20,590 nt of DNA from a virus: IMG/VR virus record IMGVR_UViG_3300009428_000107, positions 1 to 20,590 of that record; one strand, written 5' to 3'. Under the pieces are notes generated by a model, which saw only the letters and a list, made by a program, of their open reading frames with translations, made no database searches and had not been told where the DNA came from. This document shows positions 1-5,973 of this stretch, piece by piece. The translations under genes were made by a program, and so were the position numbers. Position 1 is the stretch's first letter. Each line of letters begins with the position of its first letter.

Positions 1-122
1 ATATGCAAAGCTGGGATTGTTACCTTATGTTGCAGACTATGAATATACATAGCAACTCTCCATACAGCATTAGAGGATTTGCTTAAGTTTTTCATGTAGT
101 CTGACCACGCTTCATTTGTCAT
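1..122 (-). CDS. Unknown protein, N-terminal fragment cut by window edge
   Basis: An open frame of 40 complete codons starts at ATG 120-122 and runs off the left edge. It begins MTNEAWSDYMKNLSKSSNAV. The start codon overlaps the stop of the upstream 35-residue gene as ATGA, a coupling seen at other junctions of this operon, and this decides the start. No family is recognised from the visible part, which looks soluble with mixed charge. The C-terminus lies outside the window, so length and function cannot be judged. Confidence 0.6.
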   Translation of the reverse strand, partial: MTNEAWSDYMKNLSKSSNAVWRVAMYIHSLQHKVTIPALH

Positions 123-226
123 AAATCGTCATGTCTTTTGATTTTTTCATTGACTTCCTTCAGTCTTTGAGCTTCTCTTCTAATTATGTATACACACATA
201 ACACTTACTATTATTAACACTAACAT
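119..226 (-). CDS. 35-residue single-pass membrane micro-protein
   Basis: The frame encodes MLVLIIVSVMCVYIIRREAQ followed by a charged tail ending RHDDL. Residues 2-15 form a short hydrophobic segment, followed by an Arg/Lys/Glu-rich amphipathic helix, so an N-out/C-in membrane-anchored peptide is likely. It starts just after the stop of the DUF3820-like gene (TAA-G-ATG) and its TGA overlaps the next ATG as ATGA, so it is translationally coupled on both sides. Function is unknown. Small membrane peptides of early phage operons often act on host membrane proteins or superinfection, but nothing here shows that. The coupling and the composition are the evidence that it is a gene. Confidence 0.55.
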   Translation of the reverse strand: MLVLIIVSVMCVYIIRREAQRLKEVNEKIKRHDDL

Positions 227-227
227 C

Positions 228-473
228 TTAAAGGGCTTTTATTAAAGTGTTTTTAACTACTGATGCCCTTGTCTTACACATGTCCATGGATTTCATCATC
301 CATCTTAAATAGCTTGTGGGAACTTCAGTAATTTTTCTTCCCTTGTATCTCCCCAACACCATTACATTGTCTGTCAGCCTGAACGGCTCTAGCCTTAATT
401 TTTGGTTGAGACTGCTATTATGTCTTCCAGACCTGTTCTGATTTCTTAATTCTACTTTGTTAAAATTTCCCAT
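228..473 (-). CDS. DUF3820-like small protein
   Basis: An 81-residue basic protein. Residues 39-60 (VLGRYKGRKITEVPTSYLRW) match the core of the DUF3820 family (F/G-K/R-Y-K-G-K-x-I-x-x-V-P-x-x-Y-L-x-W), a short domain found in phage proteins and at the end of some DnaQ/ExoX-type exonucleases. The biochemical role of the family is not established; association with nucleic-acid enzymes is known for some members. The N-terminal 30 residues are polar and probably flexible. The start ATG 471-473 follows an A-rich tract (AAAAAAGAAAAAAG), the usual Bacteroidota translation signal. The next gene starts 1 nt after the stop. Confidence 0.65.
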   Translation of the reverse strand: MGNFNKVELRNQNRSGRHNSSLNQKLRLEPFRLTDNVMVLGRYKGRKITEVPTSYLRWMMKSMDMCKTRASVVKNTLIKAL

Positions 474-510
474 CTTTTTTCTTTTTTAAATATTAGTGTT
501 AATGTTTTCT

Positions 511-594
511 TTATCCCTTGTCTTTTCTCATTTTATAAACTAAAAATCCGTTCCAAGCCAGTACCAATAAGCAAATTAAAATATTTTCTTTCAT
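511..594 (-). CDS. 27-residue membrane micro-protein candidate
   Basis: ATG 592-594 opens a frame encoding MKENILICLLVLAWNGFLVY followed by KMRKDKG. Residues 4-20 form a convincing hydrophobic helix ending in aromatic residues, followed by a positively charged tail, which predicts a single-pass inner-membrane peptide with the tail in the cytoplasm. It lies in the gap between the HTH gene and the DUF3820-like gene, downstream of a terminator-like structure, with 37 nt to the next start. No family is recognised. A frame this short can occur by chance, but the helix and flanking charges make it credible. Confidence 0.4.
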   Translation of the reverse strand: MKENILICLLVLAWNGFLVYKMRKDKG

Positions 595-611
595 CTATCT
601 TGGTGTTAAAG

Positions 612-693
612 GTTAAAAAGAGGGGTCAGCTTGTATTCAACCTAAAGCGTTTCCCTACAAGGGATTAATTTATAGTTAACTGCCCCTCTCTTT
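612..693 (-). terminator. Nested stem-loop with U-tract, terminator-like
   Basis: On the minus strand AGAGGGGCAG (680-689) pairs with CTGACCCCTCT (619-629) with one bulged base and runs into TTTTT (615-619). Inside the long loop is a second hairpin, TCCCT-3 nt-AGGGA (652-664). The 5' arm overlaps the last codons and stop of the 57-residue HTH gene (stop 676-678). GC-rich stem plus U-tract fits an intrinsic terminator or attenuator at the end of that gene. The long structured loop is unusual for a plain terminator, so a regulatory RNA element is also possible. Confidence 0.5.
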
Positions 694-849
694 AGCTTTC
701 CTTGATGCAATCAGTCTCTTGTATCTATAGAGTGTGCGCTTTGATATACCTAGCGCCATTGCCGCTTGTTCATCTTTCCTAAATCTAGCCATAGCTATAC
801 GAACCAAGTACACATGGTTTTCCTCTATGTTTAGATTATCAGTCCTCAT
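676..849 (-). CDS. 57-residue Fis-type helix-turn-helix protein
   Basis: The frame encodes a very basic 57-residue protein. Residues 25-47 (KDEQAAMALGISKRTLYRYK) form a classical Fis/HTH_8 helix-turn-helix: helix 2 EQAAMALGI, turn SK, recognition helix RTLYRYKRL. The tail is Arg/Lys-rich. This is a stand-alone DNA-binding domain of the type that ends NtrC-family activators, and it probably acts as a dimer. Its target is unknown; it could regulate phage or host promoters. It begins inside the preceding 47-residue gene (11-nt overlap), so translation is coupled. The end of the gene forms one arm of a stem-loop, which suggests post-transcriptional control. It is too short for many gene finders. 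Confidence 0.65.
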   Translation of the reverse strand: MRTDNLNIEENHVYLVRIAMARFRKDEQAAMALGISKRTLYRYKRLIASRKAKERGS

Positions 850-982
850 CGGTAACGCTTATTATTATATCATCAGTCCCCATCTTACCTCTTAGCAGTG
901 AACGTAGTTTTCTAGCTTTGTCTATGGTTTTGTAAGTGCCGTAGGTGACACCCCTAAACACAACTTTAAATAGCTTTTTCAT
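839..982 (-). CDS. 47-residue small protein, unknown
   Basis: The frame encodes MKKLFKVVFRGVTYGTYKTI followed by a Lys/Arg-rich helix and an acidic end (VTDED). The pattern of a beta-strand with an aromatic turn, then a helix (DKARKLRSLLRGK), then a strand (DIIISV) suggests a compact beta-alpha-beta micro-domain. The ATG (980-982) overlaps the stop of the DnaA-domain gene as ATGA, and the 3' end overlaps the following HTH gene by 11 nt. This chain of overlaps is the main reason to accept it. No family is recognised. Confidence 0.55.
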   Translation of the reverse strand: MKKLFKVVFRGVTYGTYKTIDKARKLRSLLRGKMGTDDIIISVTDED

Positions 983-1530
983 ATTAAGTTTTTTACTCGT
1001 TTAAGTTCAGCTTCTAGCGTGTGTATTCTGTCTCTAAGTGTTGTGGAGTACACTTTAAAAGCTTTGAATTCTTTTTCTTTTTCCTTTACACTTTTTTTGT
1101 AATCAGAATAGTCTGAAATAACATCTCTTAACTTTTTTGATACGTCTAGAAATCTAAAGTGAGTTAACTTCACGTCCTCAGATATATATAAATCTTTAGG
1201 AACCAATCCGTTTTCAAGGAAGTATTTTCTAGCATCATCTAGCATCTTGTCGTAAACAATTATATAATCTGGATCATATTTGTAATTGCCTTCGTGATTT
1301 TTACAAGCATGTAGTACGGTTGCATGGTCTCTGCCTAATAGTCCACCTATAGAAGTTAATGATAAAGATGTATTTCTTTTTATAATGTGAAGGAAACAAT
1401 GCCTGTATATAACATCTCTTCTCTGCCTTGAGTTACCCCATAGATGCATTGACATTTGAACCTCTAAAAACGCCTTAACCATACTTAATGAAACCATTCT
1501 GTCTATTCTTCTTTGTTTAGCCTTAGTCAT
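979..1530 (-). CDS. DnaA domain IV-like DNA-binding protein with C-terminal coiled coil
   Basis: 183 residues. Residues 57-78 (SLTSIGGLLGRDHATVLHAC) match the signature of DnaA domain IV, the helix-turn-helix that binds DnaA boxes; the bacterial signature is GGRDHTTVLHAC, with the R-D-H triad contacting the box. No AAA+ ATPase domain is present, so this is a stand-alone origin-type DNA-binding domain. Residues 135-183 are rich in Lys/Glu/Leu heptads and likely form a coiled coil for dimerisation. Possible roles are recognition of the phage origin, competition with host DnaA, or transcription control. The start is coupled to the upstream gene (TGATG overlap). The other candidate family is Chp/phage replication initiator proteins that use the same fold. 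Confidence 0.75.
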   Translation of the reverse strand: MTKAKQRRIDRMVSLSMVKAFLEVQMSMHLWGNSRQRRDVIYRHCFLHIIKRNTSLSLTSIGGLLGRDHATVLHACKNHEGNYKYDPDYIIVYDKMLDDARKYFLENGLVPKDLYISEDVKLTHFRFLDVSKKLRDVISDYSDYKKSVKEKEKEFKAFKVYSTTLRDRIHTLEAELKRVKNLI

Positions 1531-1820
1531 CAGTCTGTGATGTTGTGGATTTCTATTATTGTTTTATCTAATATAGAATCAACACCTCTTTGAATCTGCA
1601 TGAATATCTTCTCCTCAGACTTAGGTATAGCGCCTTCAAGTAGTGGTTTTAACCACGCTTCTAGCTTTTTCTCTAATGTGTTTATAGAGTTCTTCACGTC
1701 TTGTCTGTATAGATTCGGTATGGTCTTTATATTGTCCATCTGCTCTAGCGCTGATTGAAGTATAACTATCAACTTCAAAACATCTGTAAACCTCTTCATT
1801 CCCTCCTTGTCTGTATCCAT
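1530..1820 (-). CDS. Helical protein, unknown function
   Basis: 96 residues, start ATG 1818-1820, ending in TGA that overlaps the start of the DnaA-domain-IV gene (TGATG). The sequence is almost entirely predicted helix, with hydrophobic heptad spacing in residues 10-30 (FTDVLKLIVILQSALEQMDN) and 45-62. It probably forms a helical bundle or oligomer. The tight coupling to the DnaA-like gene suggests that the two products could work together, but that is inference. No domain is recognised. Confidence 0.65.
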   Translation of the reverse strand: MDTDKEGMKRFTDVLKLIVILQSALEQMDNIKTIPNLYRQDVKNSINTLEKKLEAWLKPLLEGAIPKSEEKIFMQIQRGVDSILDKTIIEIHNITD

Positions 1821-1822
1821 CT

Positions 1823-1972
1823 TTATTTTATTTTATTCAAATTTAAAACAACGTCTTCCCAATACTCTCTCTTACGGCCTACACTAAAAAACATACATTG
1901 TTTGGCTTGAATCATAGCGTAGGTTTTATACCTTATTGCAAACTCCTTAGCCTTTAGTATTGGACTAAGCAT
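1823..1972 (-). CDS. 49-residue small protein, unknown
   Basis: ATG 1970-1972 lies inside the end of the upstream gene (8-nt ATGCTTAG overlap) and the frame ends TAA two bases before the next ATG. The product begins MLSPILKAKEFAIRYKTYAM and continues with a basic aromatic segment (FFSVGRKREYWEDVVLNLNK). It is mostly helical and positively charged. The continuous overlap with both neighbours fits the close-packed operon and supports it as a real gene, although no family is recognised. Confidence 0.55.
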   Translation of the reverse strand: MLSPILKAKEFAIRYKTYAMIQAKQCMFFSVGRKREYWEDVVLNLNKIK

Positions 1973-2168
1973 CTGATTCATTTATAAGTCTGCTTATTTT
2001 CTCCTTATCAATGCTTATGATTCTTCTAAGCATCTGTCTTTCTTTAACCTTGGCCTCTCTGTAATCAGCCTTTGAAGAGTCAGCCCCTAAGTTCTGATAC
2101 AATCTAGCATTTTGCTCTAATACACAATCTATAGTTTTCTTGTGTTCTTTGTTGTCGTGATAGGCCAT
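1965..2168 (-). CDS. 67-residue charged helical protein, unknown
   Basis: Starts at ATG 2166-2168 (MAYHDNKEHKKTID) and ends in TAG inside the start of the next gene. About 40 percent of the residues are charged; the C-terminal half (AKVKERQMLRRIISIDKEKI) looks like an amphipathic helix. No membrane segment, metal motif or known domain is visible. It is the middle member of a run of small genes between the SSB-like and DnaA-like genes. A chance frame is unlikely given the fit to the gene packing. Confidence 0.6.
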   Translation of the reverse strand: MAYHDNKEHKKTIDCVLEQNARLYQNLGADSSKADYREAKVKERQMLRRIISIDKEKISRLINESDA

Positions 2169-2211
2169 GTTGGTTTTATTTAGTTGATAAAAGAGTCATT
2201 ACTAATATACT

Positions 2212-2463
2212 TTACACTAGTGATTCTCCAACCTTTTTAATAGAAAATATTTTAGTTATCACTAACTGCCTGACAGACTTATACTTATGTCCGTAAACCA
2301 AGTCGTTTAGTCTGCCCATAGTTTTAGAGTCGTTCTTCATTATGTCATGAGCGGTGGTGAATTTTGAAACTGCCCATGTATCTAGCTTTGTATAAGTCTT
2401 CCCCTTCTTATATGATATACATATCTCTAAGTAGTATATATCTCTTTTGTTTCCCATTCCCAT
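2212..2463 (-). CDS. 83-residue protein, unknown
   Basis: Start ATG 2461-2463 follows AATTTAAA, an A/T-rich leader typical for this genome; an in-frame second ATG lies two codons later, so the N-terminus could be two residues shorter. The product is basic, with a beta-rich first half (DIYYLEICISYKKGKTYTKL) and a helical middle. It overlaps the 3' end of the upstream gene by 37 nt. No family or catalytic motif is recognised. Confidence 0.6.
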   Translation of the reverse strand: MGMGNKRDIYYLEICISYKKGKTYTKLDTWAVSKFTTAHDIMKNDSKTMGRLNDLVYGHKYKSVRQLVITKIFSIKKVGESLV

Positions 2464-2771
2464 TTTAATTTAATTTTTGCCGAAACAATAGATAGTTCTA
2501 GCTTTCCAGACCCTAAATCTTCTGTACTAAATAAGGCTACATTATTGTTTGCCTTGTTTCTAAAAAAGATGATTGTGAAGTCTGTTTTGTGCCACTCTTC
2601 ATCTTTGTCAACATCTACATAGTACTTATCTCCATCTTTGTAGTACTCTGTATCTATTAATCTAAAGGTGAATTTTCCATTCTTGTTTTTAGCTGATACA
2701 AAATGGGGCTGAACATCAACGATATCCAACCCCATATTTAGTTTTAACTCAGCTACAAGTAGCTTAATCAT
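2427..2771 (-). CDS. 114-residue beta-rich protein, unknown
   Basis: The start ATG (2769-2771) directly abuts the stop of the SSB-like gene, so it is translationally coupled to it. The sequence alternates hydrophobic and polar residues in short strands (KFTFRLIDTEYY, KYYVDVD, FTIIFFRNK, KLELSIVSAKIKL), suggesting a small beta-barrel or sandwich. Its place right after the SSB-like gene in the recombination operon suggests a role with DNA metabolism, but no known domain is recognised. Confidence 0.65.
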   Translation of the reverse strand: MIKLLVAELKLNMGLDIVDVQPHFVSAKNKNGKFTFRLIDTEYYKDGDKYYVDVDKDEEWHKTDFTIIFFRNKANNNVALFSTEDLGSGKLELSIVSAKIKLKWEWETKEIYTT

Positions 2772-3074
2772 TTAAAACGGCAAGTCGTCACCAGGAGTTA
2801 CCGGCGATGGAGCGGCGGTCTTCTTGTAAGTCTGTCCGTTGTCCCCTGCGGATTTGTCGTACAGACTGATAAACGTGTAGTTCTTACCGGCTTTATTTAC
2901 ACCACTCTTTAACGTGCAGTAAACACGAGATGGCTTACTAGCATCTCTAGAATTAGCTACTAAGAACTTACGAAGATCGTCTAGTTCTTGCTCAGTAAAA
3001 CTGAAGTTGATAGTTGTTTGTGGGGTGTTTACATAACCCACAAAAGTGCTTTGATTCTGATTTGTCTGTGACAT
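2772..3074 (-). CDS. SSB-like protein with acidic C-terminal tip
   Basis: 100 residues ending in PVTPGDDLPF. The last residues (DDLPF) match the conserved SSB C-terminal tip (E. coli DDDIPF) that docks partner proteins such as exonucleases, RecO and primase. Before it lies a flexible linker rich in Pro, Thr and Ser. Residues 15-75 contain strand-like segments (INFSFTEQEL, SRVYCTLKSG, YTFISLYDK) that could form a small OB-like fold, shorter than the roughly 110-residue core of bacterial SSB. It is the third gene after ERF and the exonuclease, a common partner arrangement in phage recombination. The ssDNA-binding assignment is inferred mainly from the tip and context. Confidence 0.6.
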   Translation of the reverse strand: MSQTNQNQSTFVGYVNTPQTTINFSFTEQELDDLRKFLVANSRDASKPSRVYCTLKSGVNKAGKNYTFISLYDKSAGDNGQTYKKTAAPSPVTPGDDLPF

Positions 3075-3085
3075 AATCTTTAAAA

Positions 3086-3394
3086 TTAAATTGTTGCTGA
3101 CTTGTTTTTCATCCTATCTTGAAATTCTTCGTAGTTGTCAGCATAACCTACGCTTCCTTTCATTTGCTTATCGTGCATACTTATGTAATAAGATATGTTG
3201 CCTATAGACTTCTGTAGGGCTTTTGATATATCCCCAAGTGTCATGCGTGTGTTTCTATAAACGTATACGCAATACATTTTTCTAAAGTCTGATAAGTATC
3301 TATCTGTTTTTCCTTTTATCAAATCCACTCCATACTCGTCTTGTATAGATTGAATAAGTCCAAGTGTGATAATCTCTTTCTTATCTCGGTTCAT
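3086..3394 (-). CDS. Diverged DnaA domain IV-like HTH protein
   Basis: 102 residues. Residues 32-75 follow the layout of DnaA domain IV: a basic first helix (RYLSDFRKMYCVYVYRNTR), then MTLGDISKALQKSIGNISYY in place of the usual SLxEIGxxFGRDHSTVxxA, then a histidine (H74). The R-D-H triad is replaced by K-S-I, so the usual DnaA-box contacts are probably lost or changed. It is a second DnaA-like protein in the same operon as the clear copy at 979-1530. Its gene overlaps the end of the exonuclease gene by 4 nt (ATGA). A general HTH protein is the alternative. Confidence 0.5.
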   Translation of the reverse strand: MNRDKKEIITLGLIQSIQDEYGVDLIKGKTDRYLSDFRKMYCVYVYRNTRMTLGDISKALQKSIGNISYYISMHDKQMKGSVGYADNYEEFQDRMKNKSATI

Positions 3395-4212
3395 ATCGTT
3401 CCGTAAATTGCAAACGTGCTAGTATCTTTTTCCGGTTGGTCTAGCCATGTTCTTATGTTATTAATAGCAGACCAAAACTTAGCCTCGCCTCTCTTTAGTG
3501 TTAATTCAGATGCCTTGTATACACCACAAGTGTAAGGAACAGACTTACCTTGAACCACCCAATAGAAATCATCTGTCTGCATTACCTCGCAGTATATATA
3601 TGCTTGAATATCGTAACAGAATTTATCAACATCCCACTTGAAACCATGTAGGTCTCTAGATGTTTTTGAATCTGAAACAAAACCATCACCCATTACATCA
3701 AGGAATCCTCTAACCGGAACATCTCCAATCCAATCATTAATCTCATATTGAGTCTGTCCTTTTAGATATTCTCTAACCATCCTGACTTCACCTGACTGCA
3801 TGTCTAGAACTTCAGACTCATCTAAACGAACTATCATTTTCTCAGCTTGGTTCATCATGTCTTCGTTGACGATAGTCTTCCCTTGACTAAGGCCTAGTTC
3901 TGATTCAGATGCTAACCAATCTTTATAATCCTTACATGCTCTAGGGTTTTTATATCGGTCTGATAACTCTGTTATTTTTTTCTCATCGTAAATAACATAA
4001 TACTTATCCATCAACGTCTCCGGTTCTAGAAGAAGTGTGTCATACAAGCCACCGAATGTAAATGCATCAGACTCTTTTCTAAGAAGTCCACGAACATACA
4101 ATTCAAATAACTTCATGTCTTGTTGTCTTGAGCCATCAGCGGCATACTTAAGAGCCGAGTAAGAGACATAGCCCTTACCGGTTCTCTCCATAAGTTTAGA
4201 AGCGAACTCCAT
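3391..4212 (-). CDS. RecE/exonuclease VIII-type PD-(D/E)XK exonuclease
   Basis: 273 residues. It has the motifs of the RecE C-terminal nuclease (DUF3799 type). Residues 53-64 (FGGLYDTLLLEP) correspond to the motif that normally carries a His; D172 is in RGFLDVMGDG; D181 and K183 are in VSDSKTSRD, the D-x-K core; Q203 and Y206 are in YDIQAYIY. Such enzymes digest one strand of dsDNA from an end and load a single-strand annealing protein. The ERF gene lies directly upstream with stop and start touching, giving the usual exonuclease-annealase pair. The usual motif-I His is Asp58 here, which is noteworthy. The fold assignment is strong; the alternative is a Cas4/RecB-like nuclease. Confidence 0.8.
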   Translation of the reverse strand: MEFASKLMERTGKGYVSYSALKYAADGSRQQDMKLFELYVRGLLRKESDAFTFGGLYDTLLLEPETLMDKYYVIYDEKKITELSDRYKNPRACKDYKDWLASESELGLSQGKTIVNEDMMNQAEKMIVRLDESEVLDMQSGEVRMVREYLKGQTQYEINDWIGDVPVRGFLDVMGDGFVSDSKTSRDLHGFKWDVDKFCYDIQAYIYCEVMQTDDFYWVVQGKSVPYTCGVYKASELTLKRGEAKFWSAINNIRTWLDQPEKDTSTFAIYGTI

Positions 4213-4790
4213 TACTTAACGAATTTACCTAATGCCTCTTTCTGCTTTTCTGAAAAGCCACCACCATACTTGGTTATGACTTGCTTGTAAGCAATACCCT
4301 TAGCGGATGTAGACTTAGCATTTTTAATGTAATCTACTGCTTTCTGAAAAGTGTCTGATGCGCTAGTAGGTGTAGACTTCTTGTAGTTGTTGTTAGCACC
4401 ATGGCTATTTGTAGAATCAGCATCCTTGGTGTCGTCAATTAAAAACATGCCATTGAGCGCATACTTTCTAGCATACGATGATGATGCTCCAAAACACTGA
4501 GCGATATCCATACCTTTTCTGTTCGGGTCAATACCCGCTTGGGCAGTCACTGATATTAAATCTGTACCATCCATTACCGATACATGAGATTCAATGTAAG
4601 GTATCCCACATAACTCGTGAACCTCATCTCTAATCGTCATTGATAAACCATGCTTTGATAGAAGAGGCTTTACTGCCTCAAGAATATCCTCGGCACTGCG
4701 ATAAGCATATTTACCAAATGCATTGAACTGACCTTTCGGTGCTTTTAATTCTGACTGCACTTTTATTAGTGCTTTATTAATTTTCTCCAT
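4212..4790 (-). CDS. erf: ERF family single-strand annealing protein
   Basis: 192 residues from ATG 4788-4790. The ERF core is clear: residues 24-45 (AFGKYAYRSAEDILEAVKPL) and 92-120 (KGMDIAQCFGASSSYARKYA, then LNGMFLIDD). ERF proteins anneal complementary ssDNA in recombination-dependent replication or genome circularisation. Residues 122-150 form a polar linker and the C-terminal 40 residues form a small basic helical domain. A longer frame can be read from a TTG at 4812-4814, but that codon lies inside the promoter -7 element, so ATG 4790 is the start. It is the first gene of its transcript and is followed without gap by the exonuclease. Confidence 0.88.
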   Translation of the reverse strand: MEKINKALIKVQSELKAPKGQFNAFGKYAYRSAEDILEAVKPLLSKHGLSMTIRDEVHELCGIPYIESHVSVMDGTDLISVTAQAGIDPNRKGMDIAQCFGASSSYARKYALNGMFLIDDTKDADSTNSHGANNNYKKSTPTSASDTFQKAVDYIKNAKSTSAKGIAYKQVITKYGGGFSEKQKEALGKFVK

Positions 4791-4811
4791 CACTATTGAA
4801 TTTAAGTTGAA

Positions 4812-4843
4812 CAAATATAGAAAGCTAAATCTGTATTACCAAA
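4812..4843 (-). promoter_or_regulatory. Bacteroidota-type promoter of the recombination operon
   Basis: On the minus strand a -33 TTTG (4840-4843) is followed by exactly 20 nt and then the -7 element TATATTTG (4812-4819), a full match to the Bacteroidota consensus TTTG-N19-21-TAnnTTTG. The predicted start of transcription is near 4805, giving a leader of about 15 nt before the ERF ATG at 4790. It probably drives the whole minus-strand block from ERF to the left edge. Confidence 0.8.
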
Positions 4844-5090
4844 CAAACATCAAGAAATATAAATTGAAGCTGTCTGTATTAATATATTATATATAAAGGT
4901 TTAGGGGGTTAGAATATATATATATATAATCATTGGGGGAAAAGGTGTGATTGTGATTGGTTAATATTAGTTGATAACAATGTCAATAACTCAAGACAGA
5001 TTCGTAATGCGCCTTCCAATTAGTTGCCATACATTTGAATCGTAGAAGAGGCACTCTCCCCTTTCTCTTTTACTTTCCATCTCTATCTTG
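4844..5090. other. Gene-poor AT-repeat region upstream of ERF promoter
   Basis: This gap holds an alternating AT tract (about 4914-4929) between two G-runs (GGGGG at 4903-4907 and 4935-4939) and a GATTGTGATTG element near 4949. Similar AT tracts and G-runs occur in the 11.05-11.2 kb region. An easily melted AT segment next to G-runs could be an origin or transcription-control element, but no defined iteron was found. One 29-codon minus-strand frame at 4991-5080 is listed separately. Confidence 0.4.
4991..5080 (-). CDS. 29-residue micro-protein, doubtful
   Basis: ATG 5078-5080 opens a frame encoding MESKRERGECLFYDSNVWQL and a short basic end (IGRRITNLS). It lies between the hairpin after the 127-residue gene and the ERF promoter. 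The composition is plausible for a small soluble peptide, but there is no family, no coupling and only a weak purine-rich leader (AAGATAGAG). It may be a chance frame. Confidence 0.25.
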   Translation of the reverse strand: MESKRERGECLFYDSNVWQLIGRRITNLS

Positions 5091-5127
5091 GTAAGACTGG
5101 GGAGGCGTTAAAACCTCCCCTCCTTAC
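5091..5127 (-). terminator. GC-rich hairpin after the accessory operon
   Basis: A perfect 7-bp stem GGGGAGG (5099-5105) / CCTCCCC (5114-5120) with an 8-nt loop, extended across a small internal loop by GTAAG (5091-5095) / CTTAC (5123-5127). It begins 3 nt after the stop codon of the gene at 5130-5513. There is no U-tract on the minus strand, so it may act as an RNA-stabilising 3' end or a Rho-assisted stop rather than a textbook intrinsic terminator. Confidence 0.6.
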
Positions 5128-5129
5128 TT

Positions 5130-5513
5130 TTACATACTAGAAAACACTTTAGCGAATACATTCATTATGCTCTCAGCAGTATCATCATCAATCAAATCCT
5201 TCTTGTGACATATTGATAGCGCCATAGCAATCTTAGTAGCGGTTATATCTACATCCTCAGACTCATCGTTATGTGATAAGTTCATCATCTTTTCAGTAAC
5301 CACAAAACAGAGTACTATAGCCTCAATCTTGTTGTCTGTGATTGCATCAATTGCTAATAAAATATCGCTCTTCATATCTGCCTTACTAGCGGTTTCAAAT
5401 ACAGATATAGCATTCGCGGTCATCTTCTCTTCATCAAGGTTAAAGAACCCTGTGATTGTGTCTGAATCAGAATTATAGTCTGATGCTTGGGTCATAAAGT
5501 CGTCTATTTTCAT
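5130..5513 (-). CDS. 127-residue acidic helical protein, unknown
   Basis: Start ATG 5511-5513 overlaps the stop of the DUF3846-like gene by one base (TAATG). The product is acidic and mostly helical, with a hydrophobic central segment (IEAIVLCFVVTEKMMNLSHN) that is more likely a buried helix than a membrane span, because it is flanked by acidic helices. It is the last gene of its operon, followed at once by a strong hairpin. No family is recognised. Confidence 0.6.
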   Translation of the reverse strand: MKIDDFMTQASDYNSDSDTITGFFNLDEEKMTANAISVFETASKADMKSDILLAIDAITDNKIEAIVLCFVVTEKMMNLSHNDESEDVDITATKIAMALSICHKKDLIDDDTAESIMNVFAKVFSSM

Positions 5514-5842
5514 TAGAATTTTATCATTAGGTTATCAATTACATAATCAGCAGTCTCCTTATCAAAAGGTATTGTATCACCCTCATCTGTAAAGGCACAT
5601 ATCAATCCCTTACCAATGAACTGCCACTCCCCTATGTTAAATAGCCCTATCCTCTCTGAGGCGTTGTTTAATTGGCCTTCCTCGTCTATCCATAGGTCTA
5701 GGTCTGAGTTAAGAGCAACACGCTCTATCATATCGCATTCAAGCGATGCATACATGTCGTTCAATTCAACAGACTCGGTGTTGTAAAGAACTTTCTTGAT
5801 TGATTTTTCACGTGGGTCAATCTCCACTACATAATTAGCCAT
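5513..5842 (-). CDS. DUF3846-like protein
   Basis: 109 residues. The central part (DLDLWIDEEGQLNNASERIG) matches the DUF3846 pattern of a strand ending in V/I-D-E-E-G followed by a polar N-rich turn and an Ala/Ile helix, then a strand leading to a glycine turn (FIGKGLICAFTDEGDTIPFD). DUF3846 proteins are small phage and plasmid proteins of unknown function. The C-terminal helix (KETADYVIDNLMIKF) is amphipathic. The start at 5840-5842 lies just upstream of the 38-residue gene's stop region, and the 3' end is coupled to the next gene. Confidence 0.55.
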   Translation of the reverse strand: MANYVVEIDPREKSIKKVLYNTESVELNDMYASLECDMIERVALNSDLDLWIDEEGQLNNASERIGLFNIGEWQFIGKGLICAFTDEGDTIPFDKETADYVIDNLMIKF

Positions 5843-5843
5843 T

Positions 5844-5960
5844 CTATTCTATTTCTAAAAGATTACACAATTTTTCGTAGACCTCTTGTCCACTTGTACT
5901 CATTCTATCGTAGTCCCATCCTAAGTCTGCAACTAGGTCTCTTACGTTTTTTATATCCAT
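5844..5960 (-). CDS. 38-residue micro-protein, unknown
   Basis: ATG 5958-5960 follows TTAAATAAAG, an A-rich leader like those of neighbouring genes, and the frame encodes MDIKNVRDLVADLGWDYDRM followed by STSGQEVYEKLCNLLEIE. Two short amphipathic helices around a Gly-Trp turn are likely. It starts 13 nt after the DUF1281-like gene and its TAG lies directly before the DUF3846-like ATG. Position, leader and composition support a real small gene with no recognised family. Confidence 0.55.
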   Translation of the reverse strand: MDIKNVRDLVADLGWDYDRMSTSGQEVYEKLCNLLEIE

Positions 5961-5973
5961 CTTTATTTAAGTA

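Noticed and set aside
1838-1845. TAAATTTG on the minus strand before the gene at 1530-1820
   Set aside because: It matches the -7 pattern but lies in a small gene's end with no -33 element, and A/T-rich sequence makes chance matches common.
4791-4814. TTG start extending ERF by eight residues
   Set aside because: The TTG lies within the -7 element of the promoter and would be upstream of the transcript start; ATG 4790 fits the family start.
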